Assembly (NCBI RefSeq): GCF_003337425.1 | Contig: NZ_QPJU01000004.1 | Coordinates: forward strand, 203,774 to 267,773 | Source of the DNA: Extensimonas vulgaris | GTDB taxonomy: Bacteria; Pseudomonadota; Gammaproteobacteria; Burkholderiales; Burkholderiaceae_C | Length of the DNA: 64,000 bases | Direction of reading: 5' to 3' | Shown here: positions 1 to 7,325 of the stretch, in pieces | How the letters are laid out: every line of letters begins with the position of its first letter | Position numbering within the stretch: position 1 is the stretch's first letter | The notes under the pieces: model-generated | Seen by the model: only the letters and a program-made list of their open reading frames with translations | Told to the model about the DNA's origin: nothing | Database searches by the model: none | Translations under genes and position numbers: made by a program

Positions 1-382
1 CAAGGATGTTTGCGTACTCCCGTTCGCCGCGCTGCACGTGCACCAAATTAAGCAAGGCGGGCGCGTTGATTAGCTTCTCAACGTCGAACCCGGTCAACTC
101 CGTGGGCGAGAATGGGCGCCCGCGCCAGCTTTCGAGGAGGGTGCGCAAGGCGGATTTTTTGTGCAGGCTCGCCGTGAACCTTCTGGACACGGTGAACGGT
201 TCGCCGTCGCTGCGCAGCTCGGCAAGCTGCCAAGTCAGCAACAGCTTGCGGGCGCTTTTGGTTTCGCCGTTGAAGTCTGATTGCTGGGTGCCAAGATCGA
301 CGATGCGCGAGCATCGGGCGGGCTGGGGGCCGCTGGGCGGCAGTTCAAAGGTTGCGGTTGAATTTTCTGCAATGGTCAGCAT
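1..382 (-). CDS. Conserved phage/element protein, partial
   Basis: This frame is open to the window edge and gives 127 residues from an ATG at 382. The start is backed by a ribosome site (AAGAGG, six bases before ATG). The visible part begins MLTIAENSTATFELPPSG and continues with RIVDLGTQQSDFNGETKSAR and then SRRFTASLHKKSALRTLLES. This pattern (IDLGTQ, GETK, YTASLHEKS-like) recalls small conserved proteins found beside recombination and replication genes in many prophages. Their function is not established to my knowledge and I do not assign one. The C-terminus is missing because the window ends. Confidence 0.7.
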   Translation of the reverse strand, partial: MLTIAENSTATFELPPSGPQPARCSRIVDLGTQQSDFNGETKSARKLLLTWQLAELRSDGEPFTVSRRFTASLHKKSALRTLLESWRGRPFSPTELTGFDVEKLINAPALLNLVHVQRGEREYANIL

Positions 383-593
383 TGGGTGCCTCTTTGGATT
401 GGTTGATGCGGTGCTCGGTCTGGGTTCGGTCTGTCGCGGTCGGGTATCTGGTGCGGCGCCAGCTCGCGCAGGCGGCGTCGCGCGCTTGGTACTGGTGCAG
501 TGGGATCACGTGCATGGGGTCGGTCGCGGCGCACACGTGCCGGTCAACGTGCGCCAGCTTGTGGTGTGCGCACGATGCACACGGGCGGCTCAT
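345..593 (-). CDS. Small Cys-rich element protein
   Basis: An 82-residue protein whose ATG overlaps the stop of the preceding gene as ATGA, a usual sign of translational coupling in this operon. It starts MSRPCASCAHHKLAHVDRHVC, giving CxxC followed by HH, H, H and further Cys residues near 18 and 38, which suggests one small zinc-binding site. The tail is basic and polar with no recognisable domain. Its 3' end overlaps the next gene by 38 bases, more than usual, so either it or the downstream start could be off. The family is not recognised. Confidence 0.5.
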   Translation of the reverse strand: MSRPCASCAHHKLAHVDRHVCAATDPMHVIPLHQYQARDAACASWRRTRYPTATDRTQTEHRINQSKEAPNADHCRKFNRNL

Positions 594-1210
594 GCTTCGC
601 CCCAGCTCGGGCAGCGCTGCAACGTCGCCACCAGCGGCTCGCGCATCCCGCCTGGGGCATGGCAGCGCCACGCGCCGGGCCTGCCGCGCAGGTGGCGGCA
701 CTCAAGGCACAGCCGCCTATCGTCGCCGTCGCGGTCGCGCAGCAGCAGCGTGTCGGCCATGCGCCCAGCCTCGTGGTCAGGCAGCCCCAGCCGCTCGAAG
801 CGCTCGCAGCGCTGCGCCATGGTCGCCAGCTCTGCATCGCTCGCTGGCGCGTGATTCCATGACTTCGGCGCCTGGGGCTTGGCGCTGTACGCCGGGCACG
901 TGGCGGCGTGGCCCTCGGGCGGCCACACGATGCCGAAGTGCTCGCGCAGGCCAGCCGCTACGGGCTGCGAGCAGGTCGCATAGGGCAGGCGGTGGGCGCA
1001 GTCTGCGCAGGCGCGCACGCAAACATCGGGCGCAGTTTGCTTTGTGCGCTCTGGTGGTGTTTCAGGTGTATCAGGTGTGCAGCCCAATGTTTGCGCGGGT
1101 TTCGCCTGATACACCGGGTTTTGCGCAGGTGTATCAGGTGTATCGGGTGGGCCTACTGGCGCAGGTTGCGCGGCGGCGGTGCGGGCCGCAAGGTAGTCGG
1201 CGAGGCTCAT
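590..1210 (-). CDS. Cys-rich hypothetical protein with DT/P repeats
   Basis: A 206-residue protein with its ATG overlapping the stop of the DUF927 gene as ATGA. Residues 20-55 are a low-complexity Pro/Asp/Thr stretch (PPDTPDTP and PDTPETPP) encoded by 9-bp DNA repeats. It is followed by a first Cys cluster (CVRACADCAHR, then C) around residues 64-80. A second cluster near the end, CLECRHLRG followed by WRCHAPGG, looks like a small zinc-ribbon. The two Cys modules suggest a DNA- or protein-binding accessory factor of the replication operon, but that is inference. I do not recognise the full-length family. Confidence 0.65.
   Translation of the reverse strand: MSLADYLAARTAAAQPAPVGPPDTPDTPAQNPVYQAKPAQTLGCTPDTPETPPERTKQTAPDVCVRACADCAHRLPYATCSQPVAAGLREHFGIVWPPEGHAATCPAYSAKPQAPKSWNHAPASDAELATMAQRCERFERLGLPDHEAGRMADTLLLRDRDGDDRRLCLECRHLRGRPGAWRCHAPGGMREPLVATLQRCPSWGEA
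1056..1145. repeat. Iteron-like 9-bp repeats, cluster A
   Basis: GGTGTTTCA (1056-1064), GGTGTATCA (1065-1073), the degenerate GGTGTGCAG (1074-1082), inverted TGATACACC (1107-1115), GGTGTATCA (1128-1136) and GGTGTATCG (1137-1145). CCTGATACACC at 1105-1115 and GGTGTATCAGG at 1128-1138 form a perfect 11-bp inverted repeat with a 12-base spacer. The cluster lies inside the coding region of the 206-residue protein. Confidence 0.8.
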
Positions 1211-3102
1211 TGCGCGCCCTCCACCAGCTTCGTCGGGTCGATCACGTACACGCGCACGCCACGGCCATCGATGCGCCGGAAGACAGAGCGCTTGCCATCC
1301 GCACCAGGCGCAGGCAGCGCGCCCACGGATGCAAGAACATCCGTCACCAACTTGGTGTCGAAGCCCTTGGCAGCCTCGGCAAGCCCGCTCGCGGTGAACA
1401 AGTAGCGCACACCATCGCCGGTGCTTTCGCGCCAGCCTGCACGGTCGGGAATGGGCCGCGCATCTTCTGGCGCATCAAGGCCTTGGAACCGTGCGGCACC
1501 GTAGCGGTCGAGGAACGCACCCACGGCGGCAAGCACTTTGCCGCGCTCATCGTTTTCGGCGGTGCCGCCTCGTGCCTCGTGCCACAGTTGCAGCGCCAGC
1601 CCTGCGGCCTCTACAGCGTGCCCCTGGGGCCACGGGGTCAGGCCGTACTCAATCGCCAGCTCGCCCGCAAGTGCGATCAAGGCCAGCCGGGCGGCGGCGC
1701 GCTTGACCTGACCTTGTGCGCCAGGCGGATTGAACTCGGGCAGCGCCTTGACGGCTTCGAGCGCCTGCCCAAAGTCGCGTTCGTCGTGCGCCAGGCGGTC
1801 GAGGAGGGCGCGGCCTGCGGTGCCATAGTTTTCGGCGGCAGCGGTTTTGAGCGCGTCGGAAAACGCGCGGCCATCGGCGTGGCCGTGCAGCGCATCCCAC
1901 GCTCCATACTGGCGCGCCACGGGAATATCGAGCAGGCGCACGGCCTGCCCAGCCTTGGCACGCTGCCCGCCTTCGAGCATGGCCGTGGCAAGGGTCTTTT
2001 CGCCGGTCGAGAGAATGCAGCAGCGCCAGTGCCGGACGGTGCGGGCGGCGCCGGTGCGCGTCGCGCGCTGCTTGCCCGTTCCGTTTGTGAGCGCGTAGGC
2101 GATCAGGCCGATCTCGCGCGGCTCGCATTCTGATATTTCGTCGAGCGGAAGCAGGCAGTCGTTCGACAGTGCGGCGGCGCCCTCCATCCCGTTCGCCGTG
2201 CTGCGCCAGCTACGCCGAAACTCGGGGCCGCCCCACACGGAACGCGCGGCATCAAGGCACGATGTTTTGCCGGTCGAGGATTCGCCCACCAGGTGCACGC
2301 CGCCACCTTCGGCATGCACCTTCGCCAGCAGCGGGCCAGCGAAGGCCGTCGATAGCGCCAGCACGAGCATGGGGTTGTCCTGCGCCAGCGTCGCCACCGA
2401 ATCGCGCCAGGCCGTGAGCGTGCCCTTCTGCGTGAAGGCGTGTTCTGCGGCTTCTTCGGCTTGGAACACCACGGTGTCAGGCGTGGGGCCGATGGTCGCG
2501 TCGGGCAGAACGAAGTTTTTCCCGTGCCAGCCGACGGACAAAGCGCAGGTCACGCGGCGCTGCGGCGTTTCGCCCTGCAAATACATTGCAAGGTGGTTCT
2601 GCGCAGCCGGGTTGATGCGCAGCCCAGCCGCCAAAAGCTCGCCGCGCAGCTCGTCGCCGCGCCCAGCGAGTAGGCGCATGGGCATGGCCCACGTCTTCCA
2701 GCGGCCTAGGGTGTTCTGGAACCTGAGCAGGCGGCCAAAGCTGCCCTCGCGCACGTCGGACAAAACGGCCTCGACGTGTAGCGGGTCGCACACCCACGTT
2801 TGCGCTGGGCGGACAAGCGGGGTCTTCGGCGTGCCCACGTTTTTCATGAAAAAGTGCCACACGCCGGGCCGCTGGCGCTTGTCTTCGGCGTCAGTCCACC
2901 AGGTGCCAAAAACCCGGTAGCAGGGGCGATCCTCTTCGCCTGGGACTTGCGGCGCTGCGCCTGATACACCAGATACACCAGCAGATTCGGCGGTGTATCG
3001 GGAGGAACCCGCGCCAGTGCTTGCCTGCACACCTGATACACCTGAAACACCTTCGCGTGTATCACTGCGATCAAAGGTCTCGAAAACGACGTGTTCATCC
3101 AT
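1207..3102 (-). CDS. DUF927 domain ATPase/helicase-like protein
   Basis: A 631-residue protein from the ATG at 3102, chosen because GGAGGGG lies six bases upstream. That ATG overlaps the stop of the primase gene by eight bases. The DUF927 region contains a clear P-loop, GESSTGKTSC, near residue 275, followed by an acidic Walker B-like segment (LPLDEISE) about 60 residues later. Proteins of this family accompany primases in phage satellites and plasmid-like elements and are taken to act as replicative helicases. The N-terminal 50 residues hold GVSGVSG repeats encoded by the same 9-bp DNA repeats as cluster A, in another frame. With the preceding Toprim gene it would form a two-part primase-helicase. 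Confidence 0.85.
   Translation of the reverse strand: MDEHVVFETFDRSDTREGVSGVSGVQASTGAGSSRYTAESAGVSGVSGAAPQVPGEEDRPCYRVFGTWWTDAEDKRQRPGVWHFFMKNVGTPKTPLVRPAQTWVCDPLHVEAVLSDVREGSFGRLLRFQNTLGRWKTWAMPMRLLAGRGDELRGELLAAGLRINPAAQNHLAMYLQGETPQRRVTCALSVGWHGKNFVLPDATIGPTPDTVVFQAEEAAEHAFTQKGTLTAWRDSVATLAQDNPMLVLALSTAFAGPLLAKVHAEGGGVHLVGESSTGKTSCLDAARSVWGGPEFRRSWRSTANGMEGAAALSNDCLLPLDEISECEPREIGLIAYALTNGTGKQRATRTGAARTVRHWRCCILSTGEKTLATAMLEGGQRAKAGQAVRLLDIPVARQYGAWDALHGHADGRAFSDALKTAAAENYGTAGRALLDRLAHDERDFGQALEAVKALPEFNPPGAQGQVKRAAARLALIALAGELAIEYGLTPWPQGHAVEAAGLALQLWHEARGGTAENDERGKVLAAVGAFLDRYGAARFQGLDAPEDARPIPDRAGWRESTGDGVRYLFTASGLAEAAKGFDTKLVTDVLASVGALPAPGADGKRSVFRRIDGRGVRVYVIDPTKLVEGAQ
2962..3064. repeat. 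Iteron-like 9-bp repeats, cluster B
   Basis: TGATACACC (2962-2970), AGATACACC (2971-2979), GGTGTATCG (2992-3000), TGATACACC (3034-3042), TGAAACACC (3043-3051) and the degenerate CGTGTATCA (3056-3064). Positions 3026-3051 read as the reverse complement of 1056-1081 in cluster A. The repeats are inside the 5' part of the DUF927 gene and sit in both orientations. Confidence 0.8.
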
Positions 3103-3997
3103 GGCGCCCCTCCGTTTCCAGGAACAGCGCCAGGTCGGCAAAGTCGCTCAGTTCCAGCGGCGCACCTGCGGGCCACGCCGGACGGGCGAGCGTGCCGCCT
3201 ACAGCGCTGGCGGCTTCGCGGGCTTTGACAAGGCCGGGGTTTCCAGGCGTGCAGCGATCATCGTCGGCACACAGAACCAGTTCTGCACCTGGGAATCGCT
3301 GGCGCGCGGCCTGGGCCACGTGTAGCAGGTTCCCGCAATCGAGCGCAGCAAGCACGGCGGCACCGGGAAAGAAGTGCTGCGCCACGGCCATCGCGGTAGC
3401 CCAGCCCTCGGCAACGGCGATCAGCTTGGGCGCTGCAAGGTCGCCCACCACGTGAATGAAGTGGCCGGTCTTCGCCATGCCGGTGGTGAAACGCTTCTCG
3501 CCACTGGGGGCGATGAATTGCAGCCCGTGAACGGCGCCGTCGAAGTCCTGCACGCAGAGCGCCAGCCGGTCGCCATCCTGCCGCGCAAGCCCTGGGGGGA
3601 TGCGCTTTTTCAGCAGGTAGGGATGAAGCGGCTCTGCGGGCGGCAGGGATGCCCACTTGCGCGCTGCGCGCTCTGCGGCAGCTTGCCGGGCCTGGGCTTC
3701 GGCCTGAGAGCGTTGCGCCTGCATGGTGCGCACGCGCTCGCGGTGGGCGACCTCTTCGGCAGCGGTCAGCTTGCGGCCTATGTCAGCGCGCCAGCTTTGC
3801 CAGCCCAACCCGTCACGGTGGTTTTGCACGCCACCAGCCGGGATGCCGTCAAGGTGTAGTAGATAGCTGCCATCGCTGCGCCCATGCTTGCCCACGGCGT
3901 CGCAGCGGTGAATTTTCCCGTCCGCGATTATTTGGCCGGGCGGTATCAACCCGCGCGCTTCGAGCACGCGGCGGAATTGGTCGAGGTAGGCATTCAT
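3095..3997 (-). CDS. Toprim-domain DNA primase
   Basis: A 300-residue protein. The ATG at 3997 is preferred over an upstream ATG at 4030 because GCGAGG lies six bases before it. The N-terminal third resembles element primases (GRSDGSYLLHLDGIPAG, then WRADIGRKLT). The Toprim-like half includes IAVAEGWATAMA around residue 200, whose Glu would be the catalytic acid, and LVLCADDDR around 247, matching the DxD motif. It lacks the Cys zinc finger usual at the start of larger primases. It would make primers for element replication together with the overlapping DUF927 ATPase. The long 5' leader, 174 bases back to the AlpA-like gene, carries a candidate antisense RNA. Confidence 0.85.
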   Translation of the reverse strand: MNAYLDQFRRVLEARGLIPPGQIIADGKIHRCDAVGKHGRSDGSYLLHLDGIPAGGVQNHRDGLGWQSWRADIGRKLTAAEEVAHRERVRTMQAQRSQAEAQARQAAAERAARKWASLPPAEPLHPYLLKKRIPPGLARQDGDRLALCVQDFDGAVHGLQFIAPSGEKRFTTGMAKTGHFIHVVGDLAAPKLIAVAEGWATAMAVAQHFFPGAAVLAALDCGNLLHVAQAARQRFPGAELVLCADDDRCTPGNPGLVKAREAASAVGGTLARPAWPAGAPLELSDFADLALFLETEGRHG

Positions 3998-4055
3998 GCG
4001 CAACCTCGCATTCCAATTGCCACGGCGCAAAACACTCCAATTTGAAAACCCACGC

Positions 4056-4083
4056 TTGCGAAAACGAACGCAGTCGTTACAAT
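4056..4083 (+). promoter_or_regulatory. Promoter for the candidate antisense RNA
   Basis: TTGCGA at 4056-4061 and TACAAT at 4078-4083 are spaced 16 bases apart, close to the sigma-70 consensus. No + strand gene follows; the predicted transcript would end at the terminator at 4117-4146. The prediction rests on sequence match alone. Confidence 0.5.
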
Positions 4084-4089
4084 CAGGTC

Positions 4090-4146
4090 TTCAGTCGGAT
4101 TTTTGGAAACCGTTATTGCCGCCCATAGCCGGGCGGCATTTTTTTT
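4090..4146 (+). ncRNA. Candidate short antisense RNA in the primase leader
   Basis: A promoter-like pair ends at 4083 and a strong terminator begins at 4117, bracketing about 57 bases with no ORF. The transcript would run against the leader of the primase operon, which is transcribed from the other strand. By position it resembles the small immunity RNAs (C4/cI type) of P1- and P4-like elements that control downstream replication genes through pairing. I could not match it to a known RNA family by sequence. A weaker alternative is that the hairpin only ends stray + strand transcription into the operon. Confidence 0.45.
4117..4146 (+). terminator. Rho-independent terminator
   Basis: TGCCGCCC (4117-4124), a six-base loop, and GGGCGGCA (4131-4138) form a perfect 8-bp GC-rich stem followed by eight T. 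On the minus strand the hairpin has no T-run after it, so it works only for + strand transcription, although every neighbouring coding gene is on the minus strand. Confidence 0.85.
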
Positions 4147-4171
4147 GATTGCTCGCATGGCGGCGCTCCAA

Positions 4172-4375
4172 TCAGGCAGCGCCCAGCAGTTTTTTCAGCT
4201 CGGCAGTGGGCCAAAGCAGGCGGCCATGCAGGCGAATGGGCCGGATGGGGCCATTTTCAAAGCACGCCCACAATCGCAATGTCTGCGGCTTGCGCCCCAA
4301 GTGATATGCCGCGCACTCGGTCGGTACGGCGTGGCGGGTTTCATTCGCCAGCGGGGGATATTCTTGCACTCGCAT
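4172..4375 (-). CDS. AlpA/excisionase-like DNA-binding protein
   Basis: A 67-residue protein with AAAGGA seven bases before its ATG. The segment TECAAYHLGRKPQTLRLWAC around residues 19-38 has the helix-turn-helix spacing of MerR/AlpA-type small regulators. It is followed by the wing-like GRLLWPTAELKKLLG. Such proteins act as excisionases or as activators of integrase or replication genes in integrated elements. Its position directly ahead of the primase operon and behind a palindromic region suggests a switch regulator. The exact role is inference. Confidence 0.7.
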   Translation of the reverse strand: MRVQEYPPLANETRHAVPTECAAYHLGRKPQTLRLWACFENGPIRPIRLHGRLLWPTAELKKLLGAA

Positions 4376-4387
4376 CGGTAGTCCTTT

Positions 4388-4474
4388 CCGTCAATTGGTG
4401 TTGACGGATGGAATGTGCCGATGGGCGCAAGGAAAGTCATTGCACCTGCAATGGTGGGCGTTGCAGTTGCAATG
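4388..4474. promoter_or_regulatory. Operator-like palindromes ahead of the AlpA-like gene
   Basis: CCGTCAA (4388-4394) and TTGACGG (4401-4407) form a perfect 7-bp inverted repeat. Upstream of it with respect to the gene are two copies of a 16-bp palindrome: CATTGCAccTGCAATG at 4438-4453 and CGTTGCAgtTGCAATG at 4459-4474. Their centres are 21 bp apart, about two helical turns, as expected for cooperative repressor binding. The region lies between the end of the HTH-protein gene and the AlpA-like gene. Confidence 0.6.
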
Positions 4475-4479
4475 CTGCG

Positions 4480-5121
4480 CTATTTGTTTTGAAGCGCTCT
4501 GTTGGCTTCTGCAAACTTCCCGTCGGTGGTGCGCTTGGGTAGGGCGTATTCGTCTTCCAGGTACGCGACAAGCTCGGCTTGGGACTTGAAGGGGCCTTTG
4601 TCCATGATGGTTTCCAGCATGGCGCCGATGAGCACCAACAGCGTTTGGCGCTCGCGCTCGCCCAGCTCTGGTTTTGGTTTTGGCAATTCGCCAGCATGGG
4701 CGCCGATGCGGTATTCGCGCTCAAAGCGGTCTAGCTCTTCGCGGACTATGACCAGGTCTTTTGCGGTGAATATCTGCGGGGGGTCAAAATCGAATCCCAC
4801 GTCCCCAACCAATGCTTCGTCTCCCGAAACCGGGGGAAGCACAATATATGGCCTGCAACCATCGCCAAAAGCGCCGCGTAAATCTTCTGGCGTCAAGCCC
4901 AGCGGCAACATGGTTTCAGTCCATTGGTTTGGCGTGTTTTTGGTGGCGCTCTTTTCACGCCAGGCAATGCAAATCTTTCGCGCGGGTCTTACCGATATTC
5001 GCAGCGCTTCATTCTCGCCATAATCAATCAGGTCTTCAATTGTGCAGCCCCATCGCCGGGCAACCTCTTCGAGGGTGAACCAATCTCTTTTGGGTAGCTG
5101 GGGGCGGTCTTTGTCGCTCAT
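4480..5121 (-). CDS. HTH-domain element protein
   Basis: A 213-residue protein from the ATG at 5121, which has AGGA six bases upstream; an in-frame ATG at 5139 lacks one. Residues 13-45 (DWFTLEEVARRWGCTIEDL) look like a winged-helix or helix-turn-helix module, followed by a segment rich in Arg and hydrophobics. The C-terminal 70 residues are helical and acidic and include LVLIGAMLETIMDKG. Similar genes are common next to integrases in proteobacterial islands but carry no assigned function that I know of. A transcriptional control role for the element is a reasonable guess. Confidence 0.65.
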   Translation of the reverse strand: MSDKDRPQLPKRDWFTLEEVARRWGCTIEDLIDYGENEALRISVRPARKICIAWREKSATKNTPNQWTETMLPLGLTPEDLRGAFGDGCRPYIVLPPVSGDEALVGDVGFDFDPPQIFTAKDLVIVREELDRFEREYRIGAHAGELPKPKPELGERERQTLLVLIGAMLETIMDKGPFKSQAELVAYLEDEYALPKRTTDGKFAEANRALQNK

Positions 5122-5218
5122 GGTGCGTCCTGCGCGCAACCTGCATTCGGGTGCCAGCGCCAGGCCGGGGCAGGAACCCGGCTTTTCACCCCGTCGGGCT
5201 AGGCGCTGGCGAAACGGG

Positions 5219-5512
5219 TCACGCCGTCGCTGCGTCGCTCTGTTCGATGCGCAGGCGCAGCTTGCCGCCCACGGCCTGGGCGAATCGCTCCACGGTGCGC
5301 AGCGATGGCAGGGCGCGGCCTGATTCCATGCGCGCCACGGCGCTTTGCGTGGTGCCCATGCGTTGCGCCACGTCGGCTTGGGTCAGCCCTGCGCGGGTAC
5401 GCGCTTCGATCAGCGCGCGGGCAATGGCGTATTCATCGGCCATGGCATCAAAGGCGGCTTTGGCCTGGGCATCGGCGAGCAGCTTTTCTTCGAGGGCGTC
5501 AAGGGTTTGCAT
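5219..5512 (-). CDS. higA: XRE-family antitoxin, HigA type
   Basis: A 97-residue protein with a helix-turn-helix of the Cro/C1 class at about residues 42-78 (GLTQADVAQRMGTTQSAVAR, then SGRALPSLRTVERFA). Its start overlaps the end of the toxin gene by 14 bases, giving the toxin-first order typical of higBA modules. Antitoxins of this family neutralise the RelE-fold toxin and repress their own promoter. The pair probably stabilises the integrated element in the host. The symbol rests on gene order and fold, not on a homology search. Confidence 0.8.
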   Translation of the reverse strand: MQTLDALEEKLLADAQAKAAFDAMADEYAIARALIEARTRAGLTQADVAQRMGTTQSAVARMESGRALPSLRTVERFAQAVGGKLRLRIEQSDAATA

Positions 5513-5831
5513 CGTTCATCCTTCGCATGCGCAGTAGCGCGGTGTCAATGGCACGTCGTGGCGTTTTCTCGGTCTTTTTGGTGAAGACGTGCAGCACGGT
5601 CAGCCGCTGCCCAGCGCGTGCCACATAGACGGCGCGGGCGATGCCATCGCGCCCGTGCATGCGTATCTCCCACAGTTTGCCTTCGAGCGGGCGCACGTGG
5701 GGCATACCTACGTTCAGCGGGCCGAATTCGATCAACAGCCGCCGGATATGCACAAAGCGGGCGCGAATGTCAGGCGGTGTCGCCAGCAGCTCAGTTTCTG
5801 CCTCGGGCAGCAAGTCCACTATCCACGCCAT
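5499..5831 (-). CDS. higB: RelE-fold toxin, HigB type
   Basis: A 110-residue protein of the phage-derived Gp49-like/HigB class. Features are a helical N-terminal half (LPEAETELLATPPDIRARFV), the strand pattern VRPLEGKLWEIRMHGRDGIA around residues 47-66, and VLHVFTKKTEKTPRRAIDTA at 79-98. The LWEIR and F.KK.....P...I.A motifs are hallmarks of this family, whose members cleave mRNA at the ribosome. It is the first gene of a two-gene operon with the antitoxin, immediately downstream of the integrase gene. Confidence 0.85.
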   Translation of the reverse strand: MAWIVDLLPEAETELLATPPDIRARFVHIRRLLIEFGPLNVGMPHVRPLEGKLWEIRMHGRDGIARAVYVARAGQRLTVLHVFTKKTEKTPRRAIDTALLRMRRMNDANP

Positions 5832-5860
5832 GATGTTATCTTTTTTTTGCTATTCATGGA

Positions 5861-7159
5861 TCACTGCACCACGCGCAGGCGCTGCGCGTCTTCCTGGGGC
5901 TGGGCGATGCCTGCGGCCTCGAGGATGGCGCCCTCGATCTTGGTGTGCCACATTCGCAGCAAGTCCAGCGGGCGGGCGCGGTAGTGCTTTTCGGCAATGG
6001 CGCTCGGCTTGTGCCCCATGATCTGCGCGACTACGCCAGTCGGTGCCTCCACCCATTCTGCGAGCGTGCCAAAACTGCGGCGCAGCCCGTGCAGGGTGAC
6101 GTGGGGCACGCCAGCGGTGGCACACGTCCTTGTCAATTGGTGGTTCGGGGACGTGATAGGGCCGTCGGTGCGGGCCGTCATGAATACCCACGCGCCACGA
6201 CGCGGCAGCGCTTGCAGCAGGGTGGACACATAGGGCGTCAAGGGGATGGTGCGCTCACCCTCTACCTTGTCACGGATGCGCATGCTCTTCCAGGTGAAGT
6301 CCAGGTCTTCCCAGCGCAGGTCGCGCAGCTCGCCGGGGCGGGCGCCGGCCAGCAGCAGCGCTTGCAGGTAGGCGGCAATGGCCGGTTCTTGCTGGCGCGC
6401 GGCGGCGAACCAGGCGGGCAGTTGCTCGCGCTGTAGCGCATCGCCTTTCGCCTTTGGGGTGCCCAACTGCTCGCGGGCCTTGCGCGACTTGGCTGCATTG
6501 GCGTCTTTGATGGCGGGGCCGTAGTCGGGATGTGCGGCGCACCAGCTGACGAAGGAGCGCAGCAGGCGCAGCCCCAGCCGGGCCACGGTGGGGCGCTCGG
6601 GCGCGTGGCGCTTCGCCCAGCCCTCCACGGCGGCGGCGGTCAGGGTGGACAAGGGCTTGTCCAACAGCTCGCGCAGCGGGCCGGGTGCGGTGACGCCAGG
6701 GCCGCCCTTGCCGCGTGTTTTGGGTTCGCCGCCAGGCGCCACCATGGCGCGGTGGTCGCGGTAGTGCAGAGCGCCCCATGCGGGCTTGCGCTCTTCGCAG
6801 TAGGCGTCCCACACGTCAAGCGCGCGCACCTGGGCGGCTTGCTGTAGTGCACGGGCAGCGGCGGCTTGCTGCGCGCGCTCGCGCTTGACTTCGCGCGGGT
6901 CGTGCCCTTGGTCTATCTGCTGGCGCAGCTCGCGCGCTTTTGCGCGTGCCTGGGGCAGGGGCCAGGTGCTGGGGTGGCCGATGGTGACGCGCAGCGGTGC
7001 GCCGTTTGCACGGGCCTGAAAGATGTAGGACGCGGCGCCGTTGCTGGTAACGCGCAGCCCCAAGCCGGGCGCGTCGGCGTCCCAAAGGAACGCCTGGGCC
7101 TTGCCAGGCGGGCAGGTGAAGTTCGCCACGCGCGCGGCGGTGAAATTGATCTTGTCCAC
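5861..7159 (-). CDS. int: Tyrosine integrase
   Basis: A 432-residue site-specific recombinase with an N-terminal arm-binding domain (DUF4102-like, residues 1-95), a core-binding domain and a catalytic domain. Catalytic residues are visible: Arg274 in LAGARPGELRDLRW, Lys298, His357-x-x-Arg360 in TLHGLRRSFGTL, His383 in IMGHKPS and the nucleophile Tyr393 in EKHYRARP. A GTG at 7159 is chosen because GGAAAGGGG lies just upstream, whereas an in-frame ATG at 7189 falls in an 11-bp direct-repeat array and has no ribosome site. It sits next to the tRNA-derived attachment site, as is usual for P4-type integrases, and would integrate and excise the element. Confidence 0.93.
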   Translation of the reverse strand: MDKINFTAARVANFTCPPGKAQAFLWDADAPGLGLRVTSNGAASYIFQARANGAPLRVTIGHPSTWPLPQARAKARELRQQIDQGHDPREVKRERAQQAAAARALQQAAQVRALDVWDAYCEERKPAWGALHYRDHRAMVAPGGEPKTRGKGGPGVTAPGPLRELLDKPLSTLTAAAVEGWAKRHAPERPTVARLGLRLLRSFVSWCAAHPDYGPAIKDANAAKSRKAREQLGTPKAKGDALQREQLPAWFAAARQQEPAIAAYLQALLLAGARPGELRDLRWEDLDFTWKSMRIRDKVEGERTIPLTPYVSTLLQALPRRGAWVFMTARTDGPITSPNHQLTRTCATAGVPHVTLHGLRRSFGTLAEWVEAPTGVVAQIMGHKPSAIAEKHYRARPLDLLRMWHTKIEGAILEAAGIAQPQEDAQRLRVVQ

Positions 7160-7174
7160 GGTGCTCGCCCCTTT

Positions 7175-7207
7175 CCATGTAATCGCCATGTAATCGCTGT
7201 GTAAGCG
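7175..7207. repeat. Three 11-bp direct repeats upstream of int
   Basis: CCATGTAATCG at 7175-7185 and again at 7186-7196, followed by the diverged CTGTGTAAGCG at 7197-7207. The 11-bp period places each unit on the same DNA face. The array directly precedes the chosen integrase start, so it may be an arm-type integrase or excisionase site, or an operator. Confidence 0.6.
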
Positions 7208-7325
7208 GATTCTATCGAAAAAGGCGAATCTTTATCAACGATAACGCTTGAAGTGTGTGCTGCAACTCGTTGATTTACTAGGGAAACGTCAACATCGGTC
7301 AACAGGGGCAAAAGTGGGGTTGAGC

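Noticed and set aside
6..2133. Long plus-strand frames at 6-854 and 352-2133
   Set aside because: They are Arg/Ala-rich antisense shadows of the minus-strand element genes, whose frames carry Walker, Cys and ribosome-site evidence.
1056..3064. A CRISPR array
   Set aside because: The repeats are only 9 bp, lack regular spacers, occur in both orientations and lie within coding frames; no cas gene is present.
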